From D2472 sp964275585 (lineage in GTDB: Bacteria; Pseudomonadota; Gammaproteobacteria; Magnimaribacterales; D2472): a DNA stretch of 64,000 bases. Position numbers and translations under genes: made by a program. Every line of letters begins with the position of its first letter. Position 1 is the first letter of the stretch. Under the pieces are notes generated by a model. That model searched no databases. It saw only the letters and a program-made list of their open reading frames with translations, and was not told the DNA's origin. Shown in pieces: positions 1 through 10,057 of this stretch. The stretch is from positions 62,001 to 126,000 of the forward strand of contig CAXYCJ010000006.1 of NCBI GenBank assembly GCA_964275585.1. Reading direction: 5' to 3'.

Positions 1-589
1 GCTCTTCAGTGATTACATTCTCTGTATCAGAGTCATTTGAATCATCATCACTAGCGTTCTTTTTAGTATTCATCCAATCTTTAACCTCATTTACCAGTTC
101 CTTAGATCTTGGGCTCGTTGCCATTGCAACACATATTTCAAGGTTATCAGCATCGTATCTTTCTTCAACTTTTTGAACACCTTGCAAAATATCAGCAGCG
201 GTAGATCTTGTAAACTCGCTTATAGTTTGAGCCATTTCTCTAGTAACTGAGTTTGTAGTCTGCTTTCCTGAGCTATCGCTTAGCTGAGTTGTTGTTCCTG
301 AGATCGCGTTAGAATCAACAACCTCACGCTCAGTATATTGTTCCTGTGAAAACCACCTTACCATTTGATTTTTTGCCCCCTCTTCGGCAACAATTGAAGC
401 ATTTTTAATGCCCATTCTGTCATCAACAAGTACAAACGAGCGAGAAATAGAAACTAACGTTTTGCTCTCTGTATCCACTAAAATCCCTGATGGCGAAGTA
501 TCCTCACAATAGCTCTCATCTTCAGCAATTATGTAAGGGCTGATACCAATAAATAATAGTGTAAATATAAAAAATCTTTTAAAAATCAT
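1..589 (-). CDS. Exported hypothetical protein, 5' part only
   Basis: An open frame reads leftwards from ATG at 589 to the window edge with no stop, so only the N-terminal ~196 residues are present. A GGAG ribosome-binding site lies just upstream of the ATG. The first ~22 residues (MIFKRFF, then a hydrophobic run ending SPYIIA) look like a signal peptide. The mature part is polar, with Ser/Thr-rich stretches near residues 95-115 and an acidic Asp/Ser-rich segment near the edge. The layout recalls LPP20-like exported proteins, but I do not assign a family. The next gene is 143 bases away and also on the minus strand. Confidence 0.75.
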   Translation of the reverse strand, partial: MIFKRFFIFTLLFIGISPYIIAEDESYCEDTSPSGILVDTESKTLVSISRSFVLVDDRMGIKNASIVAEEGAKNQMVRWFSQEQYTEREVVDSNAISGTTTQLSDSSGKQTTNSVTREMAQTISEFTRSTAADILQGVQKVEERYDADNLEICVAMATSPRSKELVNEVKDWMNTKKNASDDDSNDSDTENVITEE

Positions 590-732
590 TTAATACTCCG
601 GTTCCAATTTATATACTTAAAGTTTGTCATTCATCAAAATTATATCTCACCCATATGATAATACACCAAACGCATTCAGTTTATTTATATCAAACTTAAA
701 TCTCATCCGTTGCATCTTGAAAGAAGTTTTAA

Positions 733-2224
733 TTATAGTGATGCTGATTTCCCAGCGATTCTTCCAAAAAAAGTTGCATCTCCAACGGACATTCCACTTG
801 AGTATCCTTTGCCAGTTCTTGGGAGCCCAGCAGTGGTTCTTCCAGCCGCAAAAAGTTTTGGAATGATTGCTCCATTCTTATCAAGAACCTCTCCAGTTTT
901 TAGAGTCTCCAATCCACCCAGTGTAAACATTAATGGCCCTGTCTCTTGACTATAGGCAGGACTCCTTTGAGCATCAAAACTGTAATCAATAAGAGCGTAG
1001 GGGGGATTACATATTTCTTTAAGCCATAGAGGGTCTTTTCTAAAATCCTCATCAAAACCATCACTTGCATAGCCGTTATATTTTTTAGCACTTGCTGATA
1101 ATGTATTGGGCTCGAAATCAGCCTCTTTCTCTAGTTCCTCAAAAGTATCTGCCACAGCAATCACTGGAAGTTTGTCTATATAGATAGAAGGAGAAAAATC
1201 TTCATTTTGAATCAGTAAATATGCTTTTTGTTTGTGTTGCTGAGCACAGAAGTGCCCTATTCTTGCCCCATAAGAATCCTCGTTTACAAATCTATCTCCA
1301 GAAGAATTAAGAAAAATTCCATAAGTTAAAGACTCTGGGGGATAAAAATACACTCCAAAAAAAGCTTCATCCATATTTATTACATTTGCATTCATAAGCA
1401 TGCCAATTTGAATTCCATCGCCTTTATCCCATGGGTTGCCATATGGTGCCGTAAACTTAGATTGAAAAGGTAGGTAGTTTGAAACCATTTCATCATTCAT
1501 CGCGAATCCACCTGCCGCTAGAATCACTCCCTTTTTGACTTTTACATGCTGAACAACATTATCTTTTTTGTAGCTCACTCCACAGATTGTCTGATTCGCA
1601 TCAACCACCAGACCAAGCACTCGTGAATCGCAGCTCACGTTTATTTTTGTAGATTTAATTTCTTTCTTCAGTGCATCGAAGAAAATTTTTCCACCAAAGT
1701 CTCCTTCATGAGATGGAACATGGCCTCTTGGCACAGGTTTAGCAGATGCAGAAAAAGGGTAAGCTCTCTCATTGCCTGTATAAAGAAGAGATTCATTTGA
1801 TTCTGGGACAACAATTCTGCCTAAATGCGCAGCCTCTTTGTAGGTTACGCCTAAGGACTTAACCCATTCAAAGTGCTGAGAGGCATTTTCAGCATAAAAT
1901 TTAATTTTTTCTGGATCACCTTTATCCTCAAATGCTAACTCAATGTAGTCAATCATGTTTTGTGTAGAATCCTCAAAATTACATGCCTTTTGCAAGGAAG
2001 TGCCCCCAGATCCCCCGAGATACATCTCACAACTTGATAATGCTGTCGAGCCCCCGCCATCGGAGGCCCTCTCAAGTATCAATACTTCTGCTCCACTTCT
2101 GCTTGCCTCTAAAGCAGCGCAACCACCTGCACCTCCATAGCCGCAAACAACTACGTCAAATTCAATCTTTGTAAATAATGTCAGGATTTTCACTGGTGAT
2201 ATGAATTGCTTTACTATTAGGCAT
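733..2224 (-). CDS. FAD-dependent dehydrogenase (FAD_binding_2 type), probable N-terminal frameshift
   Basis: Flavoprotein of the fumarate reductase / 3-ketosteroid dehydrogenase superfamily. It shows the dinucleotide-binding motif VVCGYGGAGG near the N-terminus, a second FAD segment LAAGGFAMND in the middle, and a C-terminal flavin-contact region (GLPRTGKGYSSGMSVGDA). Substrate is unknown. The long frame can only start at a GTG at 2193 and gives an odd leader (MKILTLFTKIEFD). A better start is ATG at 2224, 4 nt after the stop of the SnoaL gene and behind GGAG. That frame reads MPNSKAIHITSENPDIIYKD and meets TGA at 2164-2162. Removing one T there joins it to EFDVVVCGYGG. So the gene carries a single-base frameshift, or the sequence has an error. 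It probably forms an operon with the SnoaL gene. Confidence 0.85.
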
Positions 2225-2228
2225 GCAT

Positions 2229-2627
2229 TTATTCTCCAAGAAGAATTTTTGCAGCCAATTGAGTATCCATATATTCCTTGAGCTCTAAAATTTTTCCTTC
2301 CTGAATTCTTAATAAAAAGTGGTATTGATTATTATATGTTTGCCCTGAGGCATGAATGGCTTCCCCGCTAACCTCAACTGCTACTCTTTCTTCTTCAGCA
2401 GTTATGCCTGTGATGGTAAACTTAATACCGCTGGGAAATGCAGAAAGAATATTTTGAGCAAAATGAACTACTTCCTTCTTAGTTCTGGTCCCGCCAATAG
2501 AATTATTTCCAGCAGTCCAAATTATAGAATCGTCTAAATAATAATCTAAATATTCATCTGATCCAGAGCTCAAAATTTGAAAGAATTTTTTAGTAATTTC
2601 TTTATTTTTTTTAGTCAATGAACTCAT
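2229..2627 (-). CDS. SnoaL / NTF2-like protein
   Basis: This 132-residue cytoplasmic protein has the size and pattern of SnoaL-like proteins of the NTF2 superfamily: an N-terminal helix pair (KKFFQILSSGSDEYLDYYLDD), then SIIWTAGN and alternating beta-strands ending in LLRIQEGKILELKEYMDT. Members are small cone-shaped proteins that act as isomerases, hydratases or ligand binders, so no reaction can be named. It lies between the BCCT transporter (21 nt away) and the FAD dehydrogenase (4 nt away). This suggests one minus-strand operon in which transporter, SnoaL protein and dehydrogenase may handle the same small molecule. Confidence 0.8.
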   Translation of the reverse strand: MSSLTKKNKEITKKFFQILSSGSDEYLDYYLDDSIIWTAGNNSIGGTRTKKEVVHFAQNILSAFPSGIKFTITGITAEEERVAVEVSGEAIHASGQTYNNQYHFLLRIQEGKILELKEYMDTQLAAKILLGE

Positions 2628-2641
2628 AATATCATTTAATA

Positions 2642-4145
2642 CTAATGATTAAGATTTTTTAAGAGGCTCTTGCAGGCAAAGAAAATAAGGATTGCAAAGG
2701 GTACGCCTGTAACTATTACTGAGGTTTGTAATGCACCTAAGCCCACCTCCAGCCAGAAGCACGACAGCAATTATTCCTAGTGATATAGCCCAAACAACTC
2801 TTAAAATCATTGGCGGCTCATCCTGAGCACTTTCATTGTTCGCTGCCGTTAACATTGAAGTAACCAAAGCACCTGAGTCAGATGAGGTTACAAAAAAAGT
2901 TAAGATTATTAAAATTGATAGCCCCATCAGAAAGGGTGAGAAAGGAAACTGTTCTAAAAATACAAATAGTGCGACTGTTATGTCATTATTTATTGCGGTA
3001 CTTAGCGAGCTTGGTTCCAACAATTCTTGATGAAGGGCTGCGTTACCAAATATACCCATCCAGATAAAAACTAAAATAGATGGTATGACGACAACTCCCA
3101 ATAGAAATTCTTGAATCGACCTACCGTAGGATATTCTTGCGATAAATAATCCTACAAAGGGTGACCATGCAAACCACCATGAATAATAAAAAAGTGTCCA
3201 GTCATTTTGCCAAGATGAATCCATGTAGGCTTGTGTGCTTGTGGATAGACTTAAGAGGTTTTGAATATAAGATCCGACATTTTGCAATAGACCATCCACA
3301 ATAAAACTCGAGGGCCCTGCTATAAAAATAAAAACTAGCATTAACCCGCATAGGATCATGTTGAGTTGAGAGAGCCTCTTAATTCCCGTTTGCAAACCAA
3401 GAACAACACTTATTAACCCTAGCAGAGTAATGAAAATAATTATTCCAACTGTACTGACAGAAATTCCTCCATCAGATGAGGTAGCCTCTAGCACCCCCAT
3501 ATATTCAAGACCAGAATTGATTTGATTTGCTCCAAGTCCAAGAGATGTTGCTATCCCAAAAATTGTTGCAATAATGGCAATAATATCCAGTGAGACTCTC
3601 CCCCATACATGTTTGGTGAAAGTGCCTGAGAAAAATGAGCTAACTCGAAAGGGTAAATTTTTATTAAAAGCAAAATATGCAAAGCATAATCCAACAACTC
3701 CATATATAGCCCAACCATGAAAGCCCCAATGGAGATATGTAAGATTCATTGAGAGATTTGCTTTGTCTGAGAACAAAGCACCGTTATTATGAATTGCATC
3801 AGAGCTTAGATGCATAATAGGCTCCGCTACTCCATAAAATAATAAACCAATTCCCAAACCAGCACTAAAGAGCATTGCGATCCAGTTGATATTGGAAAAC
3901 TCGGGCTTTGCATTCGCCCCTCCAAGAATAAGATTTTTATGTTTGCTAAAAGCAAGGTAAAGAACAAAAACCAAAATGGCATTAGCTGCGAGGATAATGA
4001 ACCACCCTAGACTATTCGACAATTGTTCTCGAATTTCTGTAAATAACCTTTCAGCCTCGTTGAGATTTATTAAAGTTATGCCAATAAAACCAGCTATTAG
4101 AAATAGAGAGAATAGGAAGCGTTTAGGTGCGATATTTTTTAACAT
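2642..4145 (-). CDS. BCCT-family transporter, C-terminal frameshift
   Basis: Sodium- or proton-coupled importer of the betaine/carnitine/choline family, inner membrane, about 12 helices. The family signature is clear: WTLFYYSWWFAWSPFVGLF followed by ARISYGRSIQEF, and the early GLGIGLLFYGVAEP segment. The frame as read ends at 2649 with an atypical tail (RCITNLSNSYRRTL...). Skipping one A near 2738 gives LGALQTSVIVTGVPFAILIF and then ACKSLLKNLNH with a stop at 2644-2642, which is what a BCCT C-terminal helix looks like. A one-base insertion, real or technical, is therefore likely. Substrate cannot be read from sequence. First gene of the transporter-SnoaL-dehydrogenase group. Confidence 0.9.
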
Positions 4146-4371
4146 TTAGCGATTAGTCTACTTAAGAAGTCAAAAAAATACTCTAGTTCAAAAATAAAGG
4201 CTGTTTTTTTCATATTTACTTACAATTTTGACTTTCAGTTGCTATGGTTTATGCATGTCTTTAAAAATCTTGAGCGTTAGCTTGAGCACAACTAACAATG
4301 GAAGCAGGGTTCTTCAATCGCTTCCTGTCTGTAAATCAACTTTAAATAATTTTTATCCCTTGGGGGGAACC

Positions 4372-6978
4372 ATGATAAATACTATTAAAACCAATGTTTT
4401 AAATAACTTAAACAAGACCTTTAATAAAAAAACTTTTGATAAACTCGGTAGCAAGACTCTCTCCGCATTATCTGCAGTGGCGATCATTAATGCTTCTGCA
4501 TATAGTGGTTATATTGGTGCTCAGTCTCAAGCTACCATTGAAGAGGTTGTTGTAACCTCAAGGAAAAGAGCTGAAAGCCTGCAAGATGTTCCGCTCTCCG
4601 TTTCTGCGATAAGAGAAGAAACTCTTGAACAAAAAGGAATAAATGTCTTTGAAGACTATTTAATGCAATTACCGGGTGTTACCGCAGGTGGATCAGGCCC
4701 TGGTCAAAGTACTATATATATTAGAGGTCTTGCGTCTACAACTCCCAACCTTACTACTGCAGGTGTTGCTGGTTTAGCGCCTAACGTTGCTTTTTATCTT
4801 GATGAGCAACCATTAGGTCAACCAGGCAGAAACTTGGATGTATATGCAGCTGACATGGCACGTATTGAGGTTCTATCTGGACCACAAGGCACTCTATTTG
4901 GCGCTAGCTCACAAGCTGGTGTTGTTAGAATGATTACAAACAAACCTGTAATAGGCGAATCAGCAAGCAGTTTAGAAGTTGAAACAAGATTCATGCCAGA
5001 AGGTGATACTGGTACTAAGTTTGAATATGTAAACAACATTCCAATGGGCGAAAGCACAGCATTGAGATTTGTTGCCTATAGAGACCAAAGAGGCGGTTAT
5101 ATTGATCAGGTTGCCGGAACACTTAATGCAAGCCAATCAGCACGCTTTAGAAAAGCCGGAACTGTAAGACAAAATGGTCTTCCTGTTTCTTCATCTAGAG
5201 GTGGTTTCCAAGCTGGAGCAGATCTTTCAGGCGCTACACTTTTGAATGCAAATGCAATTGTTAAAGAAGATGCTAACGAATCTACTTATGAAGGTTTCAG
5301 AGCAAGTATCAAGCATGAAATTAATGATAATTGGGATGCTTTAGTAACTTATGCCACTCAAACTATTGATGCTGATGGTGTGTTTTTTGTAGATCCTACT
5401 TTGGGCGACTTAGAAGTTCAAAGATACACTGATGATTCTATCGAAGATGAATATGACAACATGAGCTTCACTCTTACTGGTTCTATTGGTGACCTTGAAG
5501 TTGTTTATGCTGGTGCATACACAGACAGAACCTCAGATCAAAATGTTGATTACACTGACTATCTATTTGTTGGCCAGTATCTTCCATACTACATTTGTGA
5601 CTACTATGTAACTTATACATCAAATGCACCTGGCAATGTTCCAACTGGAACTTGTGGTGCTCCTAACCTATTGGTTGATTCAACAACAAATACTGAGGTG
5701 ACCACTCATGAATTACGTCTTAGCGGTCCAATAAACGATACCATGAGCTTTACAGCTGGTGCATTTATGAGCGATCTTGAATTAACGGAGTTAAACCTAT
5801 TTAATTACCCAGGCTCAGTCGGTAATGACATCACATATGCTGCAAACTATGCTTTGACTGATACATCAGTCTCTGGGTCAATAAATAATGCAAGTCCTGG
5901 CTGGTTCTCAGCTGGACCATACAGTGAGCCAGTAATATTCTTCAACGATATTAGAAGAACTGACAAGCAGCAAGGTATTTTTGGTGAAATTAGCATGGAC
6001 ATGTCAGATACATCCGAACTTACAGTGGGTGCTCGATGGTATGACATTGAAGTTGATTTTGAGGGTAGTGCTAACTCATCATTCTACAATGGATTTGGAG
6101 CGCCTGATACTCAGCAATTTGGGTCTAACTTATCAGCTCAATATGCACCAGGAAATGCTAATGGTTATCCAGATAAAGCTCAAAGTGATGGCATGATTGG
6201 GAAAGTGACGTATTCGTGGAATCCATCCGAAGATGTTATGTACTACGTAACTTGGTCAGAAGGCTTTAGACCAGGGCTATTAAATAGACCAGTTGGAGCA
6301 TCTAACGCGGCTGGAACATACTCGGTTAAACCCGAAGTTAAGTCCGATGAAGTAACCAACTATGAGTTTGGCTGGAAAGCTGTTCTTGCAGATGGGCAAC
6401 TTAGATTTAATGGTAGTGCATTCATGGTTGATGTTAGCGGTCTTCAAACAACCGTCTTTGATCCAAGTATTGTCAATCTATTCTTCTCTGACAATGCAGC
6501 AGATGCTGAAATTATGGGTCTTGAAGGAGACTTTATTTACTACCCTGATCTAGACGGCTGGATGCTATCTGGTGCTTTCTCATTGTTAAGTACAGAGATT
6601 ACTAAAAGCTTAGTTCCTACTGATGATATCGTAGTTGGATCTGATTTAGCGTTCGCTCCAGGCATTCAGGGTAATTTAGCTGCTAGAAAAGAATGGGCGA
6701 TGGCCTCAGGTAATACTGGGCATTATCAGGCGCAGTTAACTTGGTCAGATGACAGTTATTCAGATGTGATGGCACCTAATAAAGCCCTGCAGGATAGTTA
6801 CAGCTTTATTAATATGCGCGCTGGAATAAGTAATGACTCTTGGATGGCTGAAGTTTATATAGATAATATTACTGATGAAAGAGCTGAAATCAATAATACT
6901 TTTATTTTTGACAGACAGCGAGTTGGAATAATCAGACCAACTACCGTAGGTCTTAGATTTAAGAGACACTTTAACTAA
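4372..6978 (+). CDS. TonB-dependent outer-membrane receptor
   Basis: Outer-membrane transporter of 868 residues. I choose ATG at 4372 because it follows a GGGGGGAACC ribosome-binding site and gives a normal N-terminus; an upstream in-frame ATG at 4228 would add 48 residues with no signal character. A hydrophobic signal segment (ALSAVAIINASAYSGYIGAQ) precedes the TonB box IEEVVVTSRKR. The plug follows, with the conserved ARIEVLSGPQGTLFGASSQAG, and then a beta-barrel ending in TVGLRFKRHFN, with the usual terminal aromatic-rich strand. Substrate is unknown; the family imports siderophores, sugars or other organic compounds. A terminator follows directly. The next gene downstream is the TPR-sulfotransferase. 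Confidence 0.95.
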   Translation: MINTIKTNVLNNLNKTFNKKTFDKLGSKTLSALSAVAIINASAYSGYIGAQSQATIEEVVVTSRKRAESLQDVPLSVSAIREETLEQKGINVFEDYLMQLPGVTAGGSGPGQSTIYIRGLASTTPNLTTAGVAGLAPNVAFYLDEQPLGQPGRNLDVYAADMARIEVLSGPQGTLFGASSQAGVVRMITNKPVIGESASSLEVETRFMPEGDTGTKFEYVNNIPMGESTALRFVAYRDQRGGYIDQVAGTLNASQSARFRKAGTVRQNGLPVSSSRGGFQAGADLSGATLLNANAIVKEDANESTYEGFRASIKHEINDNWDALVTYATQTIDADGVFFVDPTLGDLEVQRYTDDSIEDEYDNMSFTLTGSIGDLEVVYAGAYTDRTSDQNVDYTDYLFVGQYLPYYICDYYVTYTSNAPGNVPTGTCGAPNLLVDSTTNTEVTTHELRLSGPINDTMSFTAGAFMSDLELTELNLFNYPGSVGNDITYAANYALTDTSVSGSINNASPGWFSAGPYSEPVIFFNDIRRTDKQQGIFGEISMDMSDTSELTVGARWYDIEVDFEGSANSSFYNGFGAPDTQQFGSNLSAQYAPGNANGYPDKAQSDGMIGKVTYSWNPSEDVMYYVTWSEGFRPGLLNRPVGASNAAGTYSVKPEVKSDEVTNYEFGWKAVLADGQLRFNGSAFMVDVSGLQTTVFDPSIVNLFFSDNAADAEIMGLEGDFIYYPDLDGWMLSGAFSLLSTEITKSLVPTDDIVVGSDLAFAPGIQGNLAARKEWAMASGNTGHYQAQLTWSDDSYSDVMAPNKALQDSYSFINMRAGISNDSWMAEVYIDNITDERAEINNTFIFDRQRVGIIRPTTVGLRFKRHFN

Positions 6979-6996
6979 TCTAGGTATTAAGTAATT

Positions 6997-7022
6997 AAAA
7001 GGGAGCTTGCGCTCCCTTTTTT
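6997..7022 (+). terminator. Intrinsic terminator of the first TonB receptor gene
   Basis: Perfect stem GGGAGC / GCTCCC with loop TTGC at 7001-7016, preceded by AAAA and followed by six T. It lies 22 nt after the receptor stop codon. Confidence 0.9.
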
Positions 7023-7071
7023 AATTTCATAAGCGAATATTATTTATTATCTTTGTTAAAATAATACAAAA

Positions 7072-9099
7072 ATGAAAGAAGATAAATTTAATACAAATGA
7101 AGCTACTCTCTCAGTAGATTTAAGTGAAGCTACCCAAGCCGTTAAGGAAAATAGGTTTAAAGACGCTCTTAATCTCTTTGAAGTAATCCTAAGGGATCAC
7201 CCCGATCATATTGATAGCCTTTACCTTGCATCTGTTTCATCTAGGTATTTAAAAAATTTTGATGATTCAAAAAAATATATTGAACGTTTGTTACTAAATG
7301 CTCCCGATATGGGTCGGGCATATCAAGAACTGGGTCATATAAATCGCGATGTGGGGAACGAAGAACAAGCAGTCATTCATTACAGGCAAGCTTGCGAACT
7401 CAACCCAGCTTTACTGGCGTCTTGGAATGCAATGTATCAATATTTTGTTAAAAATAAAAACCAACCTGCTGCTGATCATGCCCGACAGCAAATTGAAAAA
7501 CTACAATCCCTTCCCGCTGCATTGTTATACATAGACCAAATACTTAACGAGGGTAGGTTGGGCCTGGCTGAGACAAAAATTAGAGCCTTTCTTAAAAAGA
7601 ATCCTACACATACCTATGCAATGTCACTCTTATCTGAAATTGCCAACCGATTGGGTTACTTTGATGATGCAGAATTTTTGCTTGAAAAAGCTGTTGAATT
7701 TAAGCCAAATGATGGCGATCTAAGAATGCAATATGCTTCAATCCTTAGAAAAAAACAAAAATTTACTAAGACTATGGAGCAAGTTAACATTCTGTGCGAT
7801 CAATACCCGGATAATCTAACCTATCAAGCTCATAAAGCTAGTGAAATTATGCAAAATGGAGATCACGAGAAAGCAATCACATTGTTTGACGATATTCTTG
7901 CTAAGAATCCATATAATTTCAGCACGCTTACATCAAAAGGGCATGCGCAAAAAACGCTCGGAAAGACTGATCAAGCAATTAACAGCTATCAAAAAGCATA
8001 CGAAATAAAACCAGATCATGGGGAGTCTTTCTTTTCGCTAGCAAATTTAAAAACCTATTCCTTTACTTCTGATGAGTTAACTAGCATGAGAGAGCAAGTT
8101 AAGAGAGTGGACTTATCACTAAGAGATAAAGCATATTTTCATTTTGCTCTTGCTCAAGGCTGTGAATCAATAGGTGAGTTTGACGAGGCTTTTTTTCACC
8201 TAGAAAAAGGTAATAAAATTAAAAATGATCAGAGCAAATATTCCATTGAAAGGATGGATGCAGAACTCCAGGCTCAGATAGATGTTTGTGATGAAGCTTT
8301 TTTTACAGACCTTGGTAGCGGTGGGCACTCAACAAAAGACCCAGTATTTATATTAGGGCTTCCAAGAGCTGGCTCAACACTTATTGAGCAAATTTTAGCA
8401 TCGCACTCTATGATTGATGGGACCCTAGAGCTTCCTAATATTTTATCAACCGCTCAAAGCCTTCGAGGAGATGATATTTATGGCAAGTTAGGCAACTATC
8501 CTAAGAGCTTGAAGTCGTTAACGCTCGAGCAAAGAGAGGCCTTTGGCAAGAGCTTCATTGAAGATACTAGGATTCATAGAAAAGATGCACCTATGTTTAC
8601 AGATAAGATGCCGAATAACTTCAGACATATTGGGTTAATTCATTTAATAATGCCAAATGCAAAAATAATTGATGCCAGAAGATACCCATTAGATTGCTGC
8701 TTTAGCATGTTCAAACAATTATTTGCTCAAGGTCAAGAATTTTCATATGGTCTTGCAGAGGCTGGCAGTTATTACAAGAGTTATATCAAGCTAATGAATC
8801 ACTGGGACAAGGTATTGCCAAATAAGATCTTAAGGGTTAACAATGAAGATGTCATTGAGGATCTTGAAGGACAGGTTAAGAGAATGCTGGACTATTTAGA
8901 GCTGCCTTTTGAGGAGGAATGCATTTCATTTTATGAAACAAATCGGTCAGTCAGAACAGCTAGTTCTGAGCAGGTAAGAAGACCTGTGAATAAAGATGGC
9001 ATGGGTCGATGGAAACCTTATGCCAAAAATTTGAAACCCTTATTAGAAACTTTAGATAAGGAGCTATTAATGCCAGAAGATATTTCTATCATTAATTAA
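7072..9099 (+). CDS. TPR-repeat sulfotransferase
   Basis: A two-part cytoplasmic protein of 675 residues. Residues ~10-330 are tandem tetratricopeptide repeats (for example AYQELGHINRDVGNEEQAV and TLTSKGHAQKTLGKTDQAI). From ~residue 424 there is a PAPS-dependent sulfotransferase domain: the 5'-phosphosulfate loop LPRAGSTLIEQIL and, near residue 534, the 3'-phosphate-binding segment DARRYPLDCCFSMFKQLF. The family moves a sulfuryl group from PAPS to a hydroxyl or amine acceptor; the acceptor here is unknown. TPR-sulfotransferase fusions are frequent in marine proteobacteria. There is no obvious Shine-Dalgarno before ATG 7072. Single gene, same strand as the dehalogenase 31 nt downstream. Confidence 0.9.
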   Translation: MKEDKFNTNEATLSVDLSEATQAVKENRFKDALNLFEVILRDHPDHIDSLYLASVSSRYLKNFDDSKKYIERLLLNAPDMGRAYQELGHINRDVGNEEQAVIHYRQACELNPALLASWNAMYQYFVKNKNQPAADHARQQIEKLQSLPAALLYIDQILNEGRLGLAETKIRAFLKKNPTHTYAMSLLSEIANRLGYFDDAEFLLEKAVEFKPNDGDLRMQYASILRKKQKFTKTMEQVNILCDQYPDNLTYQAHKASEIMQNGDHEKAITLFDDILAKNPYNFSTLTSKGHAQKTLGKTDQAINSYQKAYEIKPDHGESFFSLANLKTYSFTSDELTSMREQVKRVDLSLRDKAYFHFALAQGCESIGEFDEAFFHLEKGNKIKNDQSKYSIERMDAELQAQIDVCDEAFFTDLGSGGHSTKDPVFILGLPRAGSTLIEQILASHSMIDGTLELPNILSTAQSLRGDDIYGKLGNYPKSLKSLTLEQREAFGKSFIEDTRIHRKDAPMFTDKMPNNFRHIGLIHLIMPNAKIIDARRYPLDCCFSMFKQLFAQGQEFSYGLAEAGSYYKSYIKLMNHWDKVLPNKILRVNNEDVIEDLEGQVKRMLDYLELPFEEECISFYETNRSVRTASSEQVRRPVNKDGMGRWKPYAKNLKPLLETLDKELLMPEDISIIN

Positions 9100-9130
9100 G
9101 CCCTCATTAAAAATTGTTATTATAAATACC

Positions 9131-10003
9131 ATGGAAAATTTATCGACGGCAAGCTTGCCAAAAAAATATATTGAGGTTCTTGGCAAGCAGATGGCTTATT
9201 GCGAGATAGGCAAAGGAGATCCAATAATTTTTCAACATGGAAACCCAACATCCTCCTACTTGTGGCGAAATATCATGCCGCATCTAGAGGGCCAAGGTCG
9301 ATGTATTGCTATAGATTTAATCGGCATGGGCGATAGTGATAAGTTGGTTGATGAAGGAAACAATACTTATTCATATGCAGTCCATAAGAAGTATTTTGAT
9401 TCTTGCCTTAAAGCTCTTAATATTAATAGCAACGTAACTTTAGTTATCCATGATTGGGGATCAGCACTAGGATTTAACTGGGCTCAAGAAAACTCAGAAA
9501 AAGTTAAAGGTATTTGTTACATGGAGGGTATAGTCACATCCTTGAGATGGGAAGATTGGAATAAAGATGCCACAGGAATCTTTCAGGGCTTTCGATCCGA
9601 AGCTGGCGAGGATATGATTTTTAAAAAAAATCTTTTTATTGAAGCAGTTCTCCCTGGATCAATACTCAGAGATTTAACTGACGACGAAATGACTGAGTAT
9701 AGAAGGCCATTCCAAAGGGTAGATCATAGACGTCCAACACTCGATTGGCCAAGACAGATTCCTATTGAAGATGAACCAATAGAAGTGGTTAAGATTGTCT
9801 TATCTTACGAAAACTGGATGGCACAAAATGACATACCTAAACTTTTTATAAATGCAGAGCCAGGGGCAATTTTAACTGGGCGACAAAGGGAGCTCTGTAG
9901 AAAATGGAAAAACCAAACTGAAGTTACAGTTAAGGGTAGTCATTTTATACAAGAAGATTCACCACACGAAATAGCCGATGCCATCAAGAAGTGGCTGAAA
10001 TAA
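9131..10003 (+). CDS. Haloalkane dehalogenase, LinB-like (HLD-II)
   Basis: Alpha/beta hydrolase of 290 residues that should cleave carbon-halogen bonds in haloalkanes to give alcohol and halide (EC 3.8.1.5). Nucleophile Asp108 sits in HDWGSALG, the acid Glu132 in YMEG, and the base His271 in GSHFIQED. The two halide-stabilising residues are also present: Asn38 in QHGNPTSSYLW and Trp109 right after the nucleophile. These positions match LinB from Sphingobium almost exactly, which places it in subfamily II. No signal peptide. A TATTAT box 7 nt before ATG 9131 and the absence of a Shine-Dalgarno allow a leaderless transcript. Substrate range cannot be inferred; natural marine organohalides are plausible. 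Confidence 0.9.
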   Translation: MENLSTASLPKKYIEVLGKQMAYCEIGKGDPIIFQHGNPTSSYLWRNIMPHLEGQGRCIAIDLIGMGDSDKLVDEGNNTYSYAVHKKYFDSCLKALNINSNVTLVIHDWGSALGFNWAQENSEKVKGICYMEGIVTSLRWEDWNKDATGIFQGFRSEAGEDMIFKKNLFIEAVLPGSILRDLTDDEMTEYRRPFQRVDHRRPTLDWPRQIPIEDEPIEVVKIVLSYENWMAQNDIPKLFINAEPGAILTGRQRELCRKWKNQTEVTVKGSHFIQEDSPHEIADAIKKWLK

Positions 10004-10057
10004 AAGCCATTTCAAATTGTAATTTAAAGAGAATTTAGATATTTTTTAAGGTAGTTT

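Noticed and set aside
4228..4371. N-terminal extension of the first TonB receptor
   Set aside because: The 48 added residues lack signal-peptide character and the internal ATG has the ribosome-binding site.
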